In this document: positions 38,596 to 47,963 of the stretch, one piece after another
Position numbering within the stretch: the first letter of the stretch is position 1
Layout: every line of letters begins with the position of its first letter
NCBI GenBank assembly: GCA_010027825.1
Contig: RGUK01000002.1
Location: 1-47,989 of the forward strand
Direction: 5' to 3'
DNA: 47,989 nt
Source of the DNA: a bacterium
Lineage (GTDB): Bacteria; Dependentiae; Babeliae; Babeliales; RVW-14
The notes under the pieces: model-generated
The model's database searches: none
Seen by the model: the letters and a program-made list of their open reading frames with translations, nothing else
Told to the model about the DNA's origin: nothing
Made by a program: the position numbers and the translations under genes

Positions 38596-40243
38596 GGGCG
38601 AGGGAACGCCAGCCGATGATACACCGCTGACAAGTGAAGAAATCAAAGGCATGGTTCGCGGGATGCTGCGGTATCCCACTATTTTGCAAGACGCGATACG
38701 CCTCGGTGTCGAACCGACGCACCTGAATTATCAGGGCGAACAGGTTTTGTATTTCTTGTTCAGTGCAATGTGCAACCTGTTCGGTTTGCACGGGGCACTG
38801 ACCGAGGAAATGCTGACAACCGAGTTGAAGTCTTGGTACGCCGGCGGGCACATGCATTTGCCGCCGGATGACTACTACTTTCTTTTTGGGGACGAACACA
38901 CGCCGGGAGTTATCTCCTCGACGTTTAACACACCCAAACTGACTGGCAAAGAAGAGACTGCAGACAAGAAGTATGTTGAAAACATTCTTCGGCGGTTTAT
39001 TAATGCCAGGATTATTAAACATCAGTTGCACAACACGTTTCGGTCGCTCGAGACAGGAGCACCGCCGAAACTGCATGAAATTCTCAGCCATTTCACCAAC
39101 AAGGCCCAGGCGGTCGACTTTATCGGCCGGGACGTCACGAACGCGGCGTTCGCCCCGGAGTTTGGCTCGAAGATCGTGCTGCCGCCCAAGCCGATCGCGA
39201 CCGGCATGGCGTGGGTTGACGAGTACATCGGCGGCTTCCGCACGGGCGACATTATCGGCGTGCTGGGTCCGTACAGCGGCGGTAAAACCACGTTGCTGGC
39301 AACCGCGGCTGTTCGCATGGCCCAGAACTTTCACTCTCGCGGCGAGCAGAAGTTGTCGGTTTACGTCTGCTACGAGGACGGTGCCGACAAGATGAATCCG
39401 TTGTTCTGGTCGGCGGGTGCTCACATCCACCGCGAACGGTTTACGTCTGAACGCTTTTGGGACGATTTCTCTACACGGGAAAAACTCAATCCGTACGACT
39501 ACCGGCTGCCCGAAAATAAGAACGGCAAGATCGTTCTCGGTGAGCGCGAGCGGTGGGAGGGTTTCCGCGGCTGGTTTAACAACCATTTCGTGTTTTTGGA
39601 TTTCTCTGAAAACGCTAGTTCCGGTGGTCGTGGTTCCGGTGGCGTCGCCGAGATTGTGGCGGCACTGACTCGGCTGCAGGAACGTCTAAAGATGGAAATC
39701 GGTTTTGTGGCGATTGACTACGCCATGCTGCTCATCAACCGTGAACTCGCAAAGGACGCACGGACGAAGAACATGGAGCAGGTGTGGCGGCCAATGCAGC
39801 AACTGCCTGACGCTATACGTACGCAGATTGCCGTGCCTTTTAATAGCACAGTTATGTTGGCTCACCAGTTGGCGGGCGGCGATATCAAAAAGATTCCGCC
39901 GTTTCGTTATGTCAGCCATTTGGACGCACAGGGTTCCAAGGCTTTTGCCGAGAATCTACACGCGTGCATGTGCATCAACCAGAAGGACGAAGTCGTAAAC
40001 GTGTCGACGATCCACTGGTCGAAGATCCGAGCGGCGTTGCCGATCACTAAGTACGGGCTCATTAAGTTGGACCCGGACGTGGTGGACGTACATTTAGTTA
40101 ACAAAGAGTACGAGGCCTGTGAGACTGCCCGCCGTATCGTTAAAAAGGGCGAGGTCGGTTTTGTGGCTCCCGAAGACGCCGGCGACCTGAAAAAGCCAAA
40201 ACGCAAAGTTGATTCTTATGGATTTGATCTCTTGGGAGAGTAA
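38588..40243 (+). CDS. DnaB/gp41-like replicative helicase
   Basis: The 551-residue protein starts at ATG 38588; a longer frame from 38405 is only the overlapping gene's shadow. An N-terminal helical region of about 190 residues is followed by a RecA-like ATPase: TGMAWVDEYIGGFRTGDIIG, Walker A GPYSGGKTTLL near residue 230, and Walker B FVAIDYAMLL near residue 375, then LAHQLAGGD. This is the SF4 helicase order. It should unwind DNA at the phage fork with the primase that follows 2 bases later. Confidence 0.85.
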   Translation: MAKGEGTPADDTPLTSEEIKGMVRGMLRYPTILQDAIRLGVEPTHLNYQGEQVLYFLFSAMCNLFGLHGALTEEMLTTELKSWYAGGHMHLPPDDYYFLFGDEHTPGVISSTFNTPKLTGKEETADKKYVENILRRFINARIIKHQLHNTFRSLETGAPPKLHEILSHFTNKAQAVDFIGRDVTNAAFAPEFGSKIVLPPKPIATGMAWVDEYIGGFRTGDIIGVLGPYSGGKTTLLATAAVRMAQNFHSRGEQKLSVYVCYEDGADKMNPLFWSAGAHIHRERFTSERFWDDFSTREKLNPYDYRLPENKNGKIVLGERERWEGFRGWFNNHFVFLDFSENASSGGRGSGGVAEIVAALTRLQERLKMEIGFVAIDYAMLLINRELAKDARTKNMEQVWRPMQQLPDAIRTQIAVPFNSTVMLAHQLAGGDIKKIPPFRYVSHLDAQGSKAFAENLHACMCINQKDEVVNVSTIHWSKIRAALPITKYGLIKLDPDVVDVHLVNKEYEACETARRIVKKGEVGFVAPEDAGDLKKPKRKVDSYGFDLLGE

Positions 40244-40245
40244 AG

Positions 40246-41316
40246 ATGCCTATGACCGAGGCACGAAGGAGAGCAGATCCGCTAAACCCCGTGCTCTACG
40301 GTTTGCTGGAGCACAAGTTTGGATCTGTTCGTATTGCAAATGAAGGCGTGCCCGCGCTGGTGGATGTGATTATTGATCCGGTGCGGCGCAAGCCCATGAA
40401 AAGAGCGTCCCAGTGGGGCGAGTATTACTGCGTGTGCTGCCCGTTTTGTAACGACCAGGGGCACAAATTGTGGGTCAACCATACGTACGGCAAATCCCAC
40501 GACGAGCGAACTGGCCGCCGCACAGATACGCATCTGGCTGTGTGCTACAAGAATAGTTGTTTGGAAGTACCGGGCCGTTACGAACAGTTGGAAGACATCG
40601 TATTCGGTGCCGGCCGCTCGATGATTAAAACGATGGTGATTCGGCAGGTGGCCGGAGACATTATCCGGCACAGTATTGACATTCCTGGCCGGATCGTCGG
40701 TTTTGATTCGTTGCCAGATTATCATCCCGCGGCAGAGTATTTAGTGTCGCGCGGTTTTGACCCGTTGCAGTTGACGGCCGAGTTTAAGGTCGGCGTCTGC
40801 ACCGAGGTGAATAACGACCGGGTGCGGCTAATGAAGGGCAGGATTTATATTCCTGTCTTTTTCAACCGGCAACTGATCGGCTGGCAGGGGCGCGTCGTCG
40901 GAGACGGTTTGCCAAAGTATTACAACTCTCCGGGTATGCAAAAAAGTCAGGTGCTCTACAACTACGACGCAGCGGTAGACATGCCGGCCGTGGTCGTGGT
41001 AGAAGGTGTTCCCAGCGTCTGGCGTATCGGTCGGGCTGGTGTGTGCCTTTTCGGCAAAACGATGTCTGCCTGGCAAAGCAACACGATTGCGACGGCGTGG
41101 ATGGGAAAACCTGTGTTTCTCATGCTCGACAACGACGCCCAAAAAGAAATTGACTCCGGTGTCACGGAGTTGTGCCGACACGGTGTGAACGTAGTGCCTG
41201 TGCTTCTGCCTGACAGCCGCGACCCCGCGGACTACACACGGGAGGAACTCAAGCAGATACTTCGAGAAGCGGCCGACGCCGTCGAAGTAAAGGTCGATTT
41301 GTCATTTATGGATTAG
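40246..41316 (+). CDS. DnaG-like primase with zinc ribbon and TOPRIM
   Basis: The 356-residue protein has Cys pairs in CVCCPFCNDQGHKLWVNHTY and CYKNSCLE (zinc ribbon, residues 60-110) and a TOPRIM domain with VVVVEGVPSVWRIG near residue 250 and FLMLDNDAQKE (the D-x-D) near residue 285. The last part, LLPDSRDPADYT, fits the third TOPRIM acidic segment. GGGAG precedes ATG 40246. It makes primers with the DnaB-like helicase. It is shorter than DnaG and lacks the C-terminal helicase-binding domain, as expected for phages. Confidence 0.85.
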   Translation: MPMTEARRRADPLNPVLYGLLEHKFGSVRIANEGVPALVDVIIDPVRRKPMKRASQWGEYYCVCCPFCNDQGHKLWVNHTYGKSHDERTGRRTDTHLAVCYKNSCLEVPGRYEQLEDIVFGAGRSMIKTMVIRQVAGDIIRHSIDIPGRIVGFDSLPDYHPAAEYLVSRGFDPLQLTAEFKVGVCTEVNNDRVRLMKGRIYIPVFFNRQLIGWQGRVVGDGLPKYYNSPGMQKSQVLYNYDAAVDMPAVVVVEGVPSVWRIGRAGVCLFGKTMSAWQSNTIATAWMGKPVFLMLDNDAQKEIDSGVTELCRHGVNVVPVLLPDSRDPADYTREELKQILREAADAVEVKVDLSFMD

Positions 41317-41321
41317 GAGTT

Positions 41322-44300
41322 ATGTCAACAACTGCCCCGTTGGAGCATCGTCTGCACCGCACACTGTACGACTCCAACAGCATCGAGTTTACTGCGACCG
41401 CGTTTCCTTTGATCGACTTCAATGCTCCGGGCATGCCGCTGGCTGGCCCGGACTTTGTGGCACATGCCGTCGATCTTGGTGACGCGATTGATCTGGAAAA
41501 AGCCAAGAAAAAGAAAGAAGTCTTGGCGAGTGAAAAACTGGTTGAGTTGCACAGAAAGGCGCTCTACCAGGACAACTTTGCCATGCCCGTTCTGCTTAAG
41601 GGCAAAGAGGTAGTCGTGCAGTTCATGCGCGGCCAAATCTGGGGCGAAGACTACGACCTTCCTGAGACGTGCGGGCCTCTGAAGCCAGCCCGCGTCATGA
41701 TCGTCGGCAAGGCACCCGGCAAGCACGAACACGGCCGAAAGTCTGCAACCGCCGGGCCGAGCATGGCTGTGCTGGCCAAAGCGTTTCGCGAAAAGGGTAT
41801 TCGCGAAGCGGATTTTAGATCGTGGTACGTCACGTACGCTTGCAAATTCAGTCCGCCCAAGGAAGACATCACCACCATCCCGGCGACTTGGATAAAAGAC
41901 TGTGCGATTCTGCTTGAGCAAGAAATTCGTTTCGTACAGCCGGACTACATTTTGTGTCTCGGTAACGAGGCGGCGAAAGCTGTATTAAACGTTAAGGGTA
42001 GCGTGTCTGGATTAAATGGGCGCGTTATTCCTCACAAGGTGTACGACAAAGACGGAAACGTGCGGGACATCAAAGTTATGTCCATCATGCATCCGGCAAA
42101 TGTTGCCCGGAAACCAGAAGCCTACGAAGACTTCGCCGGACAGGTCGGGCGGTTCATGGCGATGATTAATGATGAAATATTCACGGACGAAGCGGTCGAT
42201 CACGCAGAAATTTATACGGAAGAGGCACTCATCGAAATGGTCGAGGAGATGCTTTCAGATTCAACGCCAAATGCAAATATTATCGCGGTCGACTGCGAAT
42301 GGAACGGAGACCACCCCGGGGAACCAAATGCGTACCTCAGAACTATACAAGTTTCTAACCGAGACAAATGGGCGCGAACCATTGTGCTCCGACATGAAGG
42401 CGGATCTACAGCCTTCAAACCCGGTCTCGACGTTGTGCGTCGAGAACTCAACCGCCTACTCAAAAGTACACCTGACCGGCATGTTCGTGTTGGCGGTCAT
42501 TTTCTTCGTGCTGACCTTCCTTGGCTTATTGATTTTGGCGTCGACGTACGTGCTGAATATGCACCCGCAGAAGATCAAGAAGACCGAACGCACGGTGGTT
42601 GGGATACAAGTTTGATGTACCACGCCATTAACGAGTGTGCTCGTTACGGGCTGGACGAGTGTTCGATGCGGTTCACGACGGCTCCGACGTACTGGGAAGC
42701 CCTCGACAACTGGAAGAAAAAGAACAAGAAAAAGGACGAGGACTTTGGGTACGGAAATGTGCCGGGCCACATTCTACATCCATACGCCAGTTACGACGCT
42801 GACGTCACGCGCCGGGTCATGATGCGGTTCTACGGCACCAACGGCCGAGACGGACTGGTGGCCTGCGACCAGCACGGCCACGACTGCTGGTTACCGTACT
42901 GGACAGCCCACAGTGCTTCCCTGGCGTTTCTGGAAATGGAAATGACTGGCCTTGAGATCGACCGCGATCGTGCGGACGAACTCACTACGCTGTTCATGAA
43001 TACACAGGACAAATTGCTGGCCGAAATTCGTGAAGAATTAAATTGGCCGGAATTCAATCCCAAGTCGCAGCCGCAGTTAGCCGTCGCACTGTTTGGGATT
43101 GAGTTCGGCAAGCGGTACACCAACTCACCGGAATTTCCGGAGGGTTTGAAGTCGCTTAATTTGACGCCAATTAAAACGACCGGAAAACGCCCGACGTTGT
43201 GGGCAGAGCTGCGATTCAAAGGCGGCGACCAGGCCACTGCTGTCCCCAGCACCGACAAGGAAAGTCTTGGGATCTTGGGACACGAAAACCCGACCGCAGC
43301 CAAGATTCGTGACTACAAGTTTACGAGTCAGGTGCTGCAGTCGGTTCTTCGAAAGCCCAGCACCGACGATGACGGAGAAGTACTGACAGATGAAAACGGT
43401 AATTATACGTATGAAAAAGGTTTGGTTGGATGCGTCCACGCGGACGGCAAAGTCCGCACGCATTTATTCCAAACTAAGGAAACAGGACGTGCATCGTCTA
43501 GCCGACCGCCTTTGCAAAACCTGAGTTCGCGCCGCGAGAACGATTACAAGCGAATCATCGGCAAGGATAAGTATCGGCATCCGGTGCGGTCGATCCTTCG
43601 CGTGCCGGAAGGTTACGTCGGAATTGAAACCGACTTAACTGGTGCTGAATTAGCGGTTCTGGCGTGGTTGTCGCAGGACGCTAATTTCATTGAACACGTT
43701 CGGCGAAACATCTTGCCGGAAGATCACCCAGATCATTACGACATCCACAGCCAGCAGGCTGTAAAAACGTTTAATCTGACCGACGTTGAGCCTACGAAGC
43801 ACGGGCTGGAAGCCGCCGGCAAGAAGGGCATGCGGATCGCGGCTAAAAACGTGAACTTCGGTATTCCGTATGGTCGCGGCCCCGAGGCTATCGCTCGACA
43901 ATGCCGCGAAGAAGGCGTCGACGTGACACCGGAAGAATGCCAGGCGATGATCGACGCATACTTTGACTCTTATCCAGAAACGAAAGTATTTCTGGCTGAA
44001 TGTCGGGCACGGTCACAAGACCCTGGTTGGATTGTTGGCCCCTACGGGCGCTTCCGGCGGTTTGTCGGTTCTCCTGACCGTGCTGTCCGCGGAGAACAGG
44101 AACGACAGGCACAGAACTTTCCGATTCAGGGCGGCGTGGCCGATGCTGTTTCAATTGCACTTTACAATTTCTACAAGTACCGACAAGAACACTCTGAGAT
44201 TGACTACAAGATCACGTTGCAAATTCACGACGCGATCGTGCTAACCGTGCCTATCGAACATGCCGAACATGTTTACAAAGAAGTCATTCCCGAATGCATG

Positions 44301-44459
44301 GTAACCCGCGTGCCGTTTTATCCGTATCGTCTAGACGGTACACCGATTAATGCGGGCCCGTACCACTTCGGTATGGACCGCGAGGTATTCGTGCATTGGG
44401 GCGAAAAAATCAAACCGGAAAACGCTGAAAAAATGGGCCTCAAATGGCTGTTTTCCTAG
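41322..44459 (+). CDS. DNA polymerase A fused to uracil-DNA-glycosylase-like domain
   Basis: The 1045-residue protein has three parts. Residues 120-280 resemble family 4/5 UDG: VMIVGKAPGKHEHG near residue 128 and SIMHPANVARKPE near residue 252. Residues 310-500 form a 3'-5' exonuclease with AVDCEWNGD (Exo I), HFLRADLPWL (Exo II) and YASYDADVTRRV (Exo III). Residues 590-1040 are the polymerase: motif A ETDLTGAELAVLAWLS, motif B KNVNFGIPYGRGP and motif C QIHDAIVLT, where the usual HDE is HDA. GGAG precedes ATG 41322. UDG-PolA fusions occur in some phages; the role may be to detect or tolerate uracil. Confidence 0.9.
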   Translation: MSTTAPLEHRLHRTLYDSNSIEFTATAFPLIDFNAPGMPLAGPDFVAHAVDLGDAIDLEKAKKKKEVLASEKLVELHRKALYQDNFAMPVLLKGKEVVVQFMRGQIWGEDYDLPETCGPLKPARVMIVGKAPGKHEHGRKSATAGPSMAVLAKAFREKGIREADFRSWYVTYACKFSPPKEDITTIPATWIKDCAILLEQEIRFVQPDYILCLGNEAAKAVLNVKGSVSGLNGRVIPHKVYDKDGNVRDIKVMSIMHPANVARKPEAYEDFAGQVGRFMAMINDEIFTDEAVDHAEIYTEEALIEMVEEMLSDSTPNANIIAVDCEWNGDHPGEPNAYLRTIQVSNRDKWARTIVLRHEGGSTAFKPGLDVVRRELNRLLKSTPDRHVRVGGHFLRADLPWLIDFGVDVRAEYAPAEDQEDRTHGGWDTSLMYHAINECARYGLDECSMRFTTAPTYWEALDNWKKKNKKKDEDFGYGNVPGHILHPYASYDADVTRRVMMRFYGTNGRDGLVACDQHGHDCWLPYWTAHSASLAFLEMEMTGLEIDRDRADELTTLFMNTQDKLLAEIREELNWPEFNPKSQPQLAVALFGIEFGKRYTNSPEFPEGLKSLNLTPIKTTGKRPTLWAELRFKGGDQATAVPSTDKESLGILGHENPTAAKIRDYKFTSQVLQSVLRKPSTDDDGEVLTDENGNYTYEKGLVGCVHADGKVRTHLFQTKETGRASSSRPPLQNLSSRRENDYKRIIGKDKYRHPVRSILRVPEGYVGIETDLTGAELAVLAWLSQDANFIEHVRRNILPEDHPDHYDIHSQQAVKTFNLTDVEPTKHGLEAAGKKGMRIAAKNVNFGIPYGRGPEAIARQCREEGVDVTPEECQAMIDAYFDSYPETKVFLAECRARSQDPGWIVGPYGRFRRFVGSPDRAVRGEQERQAQNFPIQGGVADAVSIALYNFYKYRQEHSEIDYKITLQIHDAIVLTVPIEHAEHVYKEVIPECMVTRVPFYPYRLDGTPINAGPYHFGMDREVFVHWGEKIKPENAEKMGLKWLFS

Positions 44460-44472
44460 GGTTTTCGGCGGC

Positions 44473-44500
44473 TTGACTTTTCTGTTTTGTGTGCTAGTCT
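44473..44500 (+). promoter_or_regulatory. Sigma70-like promoter with extended -10
   Basis: TTGACT (44473-44478), a 16-base spacer and TAGTCT (44495-44500), preceded by TGC. It is like the promoter at 17356. It lies after the polymerase stop and 54 bases before ATG 44555; the leader holds a short hairpin AGGGC/GCCCT (44515-44530). It gives the next gene its own transcript, as expected for an abundant protein. Confidence 0.7.
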
Positions 44501-44554
44501 TCGGGTACTTAACTAGGGCGAAGTTGCCCTCCATTTAACAAAGAAAGGTTGATT

Positions 44555-45946
44555 ATGCCACGCTATGCTGGCCAAAATCTTGCGGCAGTAAATCCTGAAT
44601 TCCGCAAGGCAAACAATTTGGATTCGAGCGGCAAAAAGAACACCCGCTACACCTACGGGAAAAATGTCTTAATTGCCGCCGGTAAGCCCATGGCAAGCGG
44701 GTTGTGCTTGCGTCTTCTTCCTGTTCTGGAAGAGGCACAGGTCCCCGGCAACGATCGAAACTTCGTTAATTTCCGTGAAGGAAAAAACAACGAAGTTTTT
44801 GGCGATTGGAGCCGCCTAATGACCTGTGCGAACTGGGTCGGTAATCCGGGCGTGTGTTTCGTCATCCATGACGGGAACCCTGAGCGCAACATTTACGATA
44901 GCCCGTATATGGTGCTGCGGAACGTTGCGTACAAGCACAAGGACACTCCCGGCATTGGCCGGCTGTTCGCGGAATTGATTGCGAATCAGCGTATCCTCGA
45001 TTCGCACATCGGTTCGGCGCCGAAGGCCGACAAGATCCTGTTCATTTCCGCTAGTACGGTGTACGTAAACGACAACGGGCAGATCGTGCTCGGAGCGTTT
45101 GCTGGCGAGGAACGAAAGGACGCGAAGGTCATCGGTTTGAAGTTCAGTGCAGCCCAGTCGCTGTATAACATTCTGAACTGCCGTGACGAGGAAACTGGCG
45201 AGTTTTTGAGCGGCGACTTGCTGTCGCTCGGTAATGCCAATCTGATCACGATTCTTCCCGAGTCGTTTCAGAGCGGTGCGCCGAATTTGATGGCTGCCAG
45301 TTCGCAGGGTCCGGTCGGTTTTCAGTGCCCCAAGTACGCTCGCGGCGACAAGAACGCGAAGTACATCGTTGGTAAGCCTGAAAAGCCGAGCAGCATGACG
45401 CATTTTGCGATCATGCACAGCACCTACAACGGCCAGGGTATTTCCCTTGAGCCGCACGTAGACACGTTGCTGGCGGACACGCAGACGTGGGATGACCGCG
45501 TATACGTGCCTAGTTATGAAGAGCAGGCTGAACTTATGGCGCCAGCATTTCCACGTGAGGCACTTGAGTTTGCTTGGCGAGAGCACCCGGAATACATCCG
45601 GGCGCTGGCGAAGGGTACGGTTACTTCGTATGGTTCCTCTGAGTCGGACGAAGATGACGAGGCTGTTAACGCGGCGTTTACCCGCAAGCCTGCGGCGGCA
45701 TCCAAGCCGCTTCCACCCGCCGCTGATCCGGTTGATATGCGGGCGCCGTGGGATCCACCAGCCGAGGAATTGACGCCCGAAGAAGAAGCTGGCGTGGCAG
45801 ACATGTTTTCTGCGCCGGTTATTCCCGCTGGTGCGGCAACTGCCCCGCCGCCGGCTCCGGCTCCCGCGACTGCCCCAAAGGCGTCCGGCAATAGTTCGGC
45901 GGACATTTTGGCACGGGCTCGGGCTCGTGCAGCGTCGAACCGTTAA
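44555..45946 (+). CDS. Putative single-stranded DNA-binding protein (SSB-like, inferred)
   Basis: The 463-residue product has a mostly beta-like region up to about residue 370, followed by an acidic segment (SESDEDDEAVN) and an Ala/Pro-rich tail (APAPATAPKASG) with an Arg-rich end. It lies between the polymerase and the RecA-like gene, with a strong promoter and AAAGAAAGG before ATG 44555 (the TTG at 44549 is not used). This position, promoter and flexible acidic/Pro tail are typical of phage SSBs such as gp32, but I see no OB-fold signature, so the call is inference. A strong compound terminator follows. Confidence 0.5.
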   Translation: MPRYAGQNLAAVNPEFRKANNLDSSGKKNTRYTYGKNVLIAAGKPMASGLCLRLLPVLEEAQVPGNDRNFVNFREGKNNEVFGDWSRLMTCANWVGNPGVCFVIHDGNPERNIYDSPYMVLRNVAYKHKDTPGIGRLFAELIANQRILDSHIGSAPKADKILFISASTVYVNDNGQIVLGAFAGEERKDAKVIGLKFSAAQSLYNILNCRDEETGEFLSGDLLSLGNANLITILPESFQSGAPNLMAASSQGPVGFQCPKYARGDKNAKYIVGKPEKPSSMTHFAIMHSTYNGQGISLEPHVDTLLADTQTWDDRVYVPSYEEQAELMAPAFPREALEFAWREHPEYIRALAKGTVTSYGSSESDEDDEAVNAAFTRKPAAASKPLPPAADPVDMRAPWDPPAEELTPEEEAGVADMFSAPVIPAGAATAPPPAPAPATAPKASGNSSADILARARARAASNR

Positions 45947-45955
45947 ATTGCGCTG

Positions 45956-46006
45956 CCCTCGCTGCGGACAAACTGAGCCTGTGTAGGTTCACGTCCGCAG
46001 CGAGGG
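45956..46006 (+). terminator. Compound hairpin with CTGTGTAG core (element 3)
   Basis: CCCTCGCTGCGGAC (45956-45969) pairs perfectly with GTCCGCAGCGAGGG (45993-46006). Inside is a second hairpin, GAGCCT/AGGTTC around GTGT. TTTCTATTCTTT follows. It should end transcription strongly after the SSB-like gene, although the recombinase gene starts only 28 bases later without a visible promoter, so readthrough or regulated termination is likely. Confidence 0.75.
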
Positions 46007-46034
46007 TTTCTATTCTTTCACACCAGAGGGTTTT

Positions 46035-47408
46035 ATGGGACGCCGTAGAAAGTCCGAAAGCGATACTATTGATATTCATTCCCGGGACGGCGAACACCCC
46101 GTTATCACGGAAGTGTTAAAAGCCTCGTCCGAGGACAACGACCCGCTTATCGGGTTACCGTTGCCGGCACTGTCGGCCCGCTATCTTTTGCAGGCTAATA
46201 TTTTTCCGCTCTCTCGGTTTACGCAACTTCGCGGCGAATTCAGTGCCGGCAAGTCTGCGTTTCTGACCGAGATTATGCGGTGGTTTCACATGTATGGCGG
46301 CGGCGCCATCATGATCGACACCGAGAACAAGGGCTCTCCGACGATGATGGCGGGCATCTTCGGGCACAATCCGCAGTACATGGCCCGCACCAAGGTTGTG
46401 ACCGCGGCGAGTGTCGAGGAGTGGCAGGGCAAGTACATGGGTTTCTGCAAAGCGATCCACGCCCAAATTGACGCCGCCAACGCCCCCGAGCGTGCTGTGC
46501 CGATTTGCATTGGTGTCGACTCTATCTCGGCTGTTGAGGTAGATCGGCGCGTGGAAAAGGTGGCGGAAGAAGGCCACGCCGCTGCCGGCCATCCGTATCT
46601 GGCCCGTAACTTGTCCGATTTTATGCGAACGGCACTGGTGCCCACACTCAGGCACTATCCTATCGCCTTGGTGGCGACGAACCATCTCAAGGAAGAGATT
46701 AATTCGATGGGTTTCGGTCCTCCCAAGAAGTATGCCCCCGGCGGTGCCTCGCTCGACTACTATCCGACGCTCATCATCGATATGTCGAAGGCGTCGAGTA
46801 AGAACTTGGTAATCGGCCGTGCTGAAGGGCAGATGGTCCGGCTGGTAGCGACCAAGAATAATCTTGGCGCCCCGAACCGGCGAATTGTTGTGAATTTAAT
46901 GTGGTACAACGACATTGTTGAAAGCAAGGACGCCAATGGAAACCCGACTTACAAAAACCAGCAATATCATTACTGGGATTGGCACACGGCTACAATCCGT
47001 CTTCTCATGGATCTGCAAGCCGGAGATAAAAAGCCCCAACCCGGCACCGACCCCAAGTTACCGGGCCTCATTCGTCAAGTCTGCGATCTTGAGTACAAGC
47101 ACGGAACCAAGAACTCAGAAGTCCCGCTCGTTTACTCAACGGCTCTCGGCATCTCGAAGTCGGACGCGGTCTCCGAGGTGGAAGCGTCGATGATCTTGGA
47201 GTCTAATCCCCGGGTGCTCGGCGTACTGCACGGTCTGCTCGGCGTTAATGAGTACTCCGTCTGTGACCCGGCACGTAAATACCGCGACCAGATCATGGAA
47301 GAACTCAAGAAGAAAGAGATCACCGACATTCCCGAGCTTATGGCGGCGTCGAGTGTGGTGGCGGATATTATTCCGTCTGATTTCGATCCTCTGGGTCAGG
47401 TTGAGTGA
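46035..47408 (+). CDS. RecA/UvsX-like recombinase
   Basis: The 457-residue protein has LRGEFSAGKSAFLTEIMRWF (Walker A, near residue 72), then GGAIMIDTENK, and Walker B PICIGVDSISAVEVD near residue 160, with LVATNHLKEEI further on: the RecA-like ATPase order. A C-terminal 150 residues are less conserved. GAGGG precedes ATG 46035. It should drive strand exchange, with SbcCD-like and UvsW-like partners upstream. It follows the SSB-like gene as UvsX-type genes often do. Confidence 0.85.
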   Translation: MGRRRKSESDTIDIHSRDGEHPVITEVLKASSEDNDPLIGLPLPALSARYLLQANIFPLSRFTQLRGEFSAGKSAFLTEIMRWFHMYGGGAIMIDTENKGSPTMMAGIFGHNPQYMARTKVVTAASVEEWQGKYMGFCKAIHAQIDAANAPERAVPICIGVDSISAVEVDRRVEKVAEEGHAAAGHPYLARNLSDFMRTALVPTLRHYPIALVATNHLKEEINSMGFGPPKKYAPGGASLDYYPTLIIDMSKASSKNLVIGRAEGQMVRLVATKNNLGAPNRRIVVNLMWYNDIVESKDANGNPTYKNQQYHYWDWHTATIRLLMDLQAGDKKPQPGTDPKLPGLIRQVCDLEYKHGTKNSEVPLVYSTALGISKSDAVSEVEASMILESNPRVLGVLHGLLGVNEYSVCDPARKYRDQIMEELKKKEITDIPELMAASSVVADIIPSDFDPLGQVE

Positions 47409-47419
47409 AAGGATTAAAA

Positions 47420-47755
47420 ATGTCAAACTTGCACGTCGAATGTTACGGCGGGCCAATGGACGGTAAAAAACTAGCGGTACCACGCCAGATGGTTTACGGC
47501 GATCCTGGCGACAATGCGTGCATGATCCACCTCGATCACGGCGAGCCGCATTTTTATGTTTTGTCTCAGCGCGTTGATCACGACACGCTCAACACGTACG
47601 AAGTTCTTGAGTACGCCGGCACTGACCCGATGGATACGATTCCTTTTATTCGGCAGCGTTCTCCCGAGTTAGCGGACCAAATTGAAAAGGAATTGCGGGA
47701 TTCTGGCGACAACGAAATACCTTTTTTGTTCGAGGACGAAGATGAAGCCGAATAA
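47420..47755 (+). CDS. Unknown acidic protein
   Basis: The 111-residue product starts at ATG 47420, with GAAAGGAT upstream. It begins with a beta-like segment (NLHVECYGGPMDGKKLAVP), has HLDHGEPHFYVLSQRVDHDT and ends acidic (FEDEDEAE). YGGPMDG and the later Y-VLSQR region recall a small phage/bacterial protein family of unknown role. It follows the recombinase by 11 bases. Confidence 0.6.
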   Translation: MSNLHVECYGGPMDGKKLAVPRQMVYGDPGDNACMIHLDHGEPHFYVLSQRVDHDTLNTYEVLEYAGTDPMDTIPFIRQRSPELADQIEKELRDSGDNEIPFLFEDEDEAE

Positions 47756-47963
47756 AATTTCAATCTCATTCACCAAGGAAGAACTCGACTGGCTTGCTTG
47801 GGCGATCACGGACGTGCTTGCCGAATCTGTGATGACCAATCCGGGCAAAAAGGCGGCAGAAAAAATCACCACGGCGGTAGATCTTTTAAAGAATATCGAA
47901 ATTGCTATGGCGGAGGCCGTACAAAAGGAATTTGGCGATGACGCTGCCGTACGAAAGAACTAG
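47742..47963 (+). CDS. Unknown small helical protein
   Basis: The 73-residue product starts at ATG 47742, which overlaps the previous stop. It has a helix-rich sequence with SFTKEELDWLAWAITDVLAE and a second helix after GKKAAEKITT. No family is recognised. The remaining 26 bases of the window hold nothing I can name. Confidence 0.55.
   Translation: MKPNKISISFTKEELDWLAWAITDVLAESVMTNPGKKAAEKITTAVDLLKNIEIAMAEAVQKEFGDDAAVRKN

Noticed and set aside
38531..39586. 351-codon - strand frame
   Set aside because: It is the shadow of the DnaB-like helicase, whose motifs are clear on the + strand.
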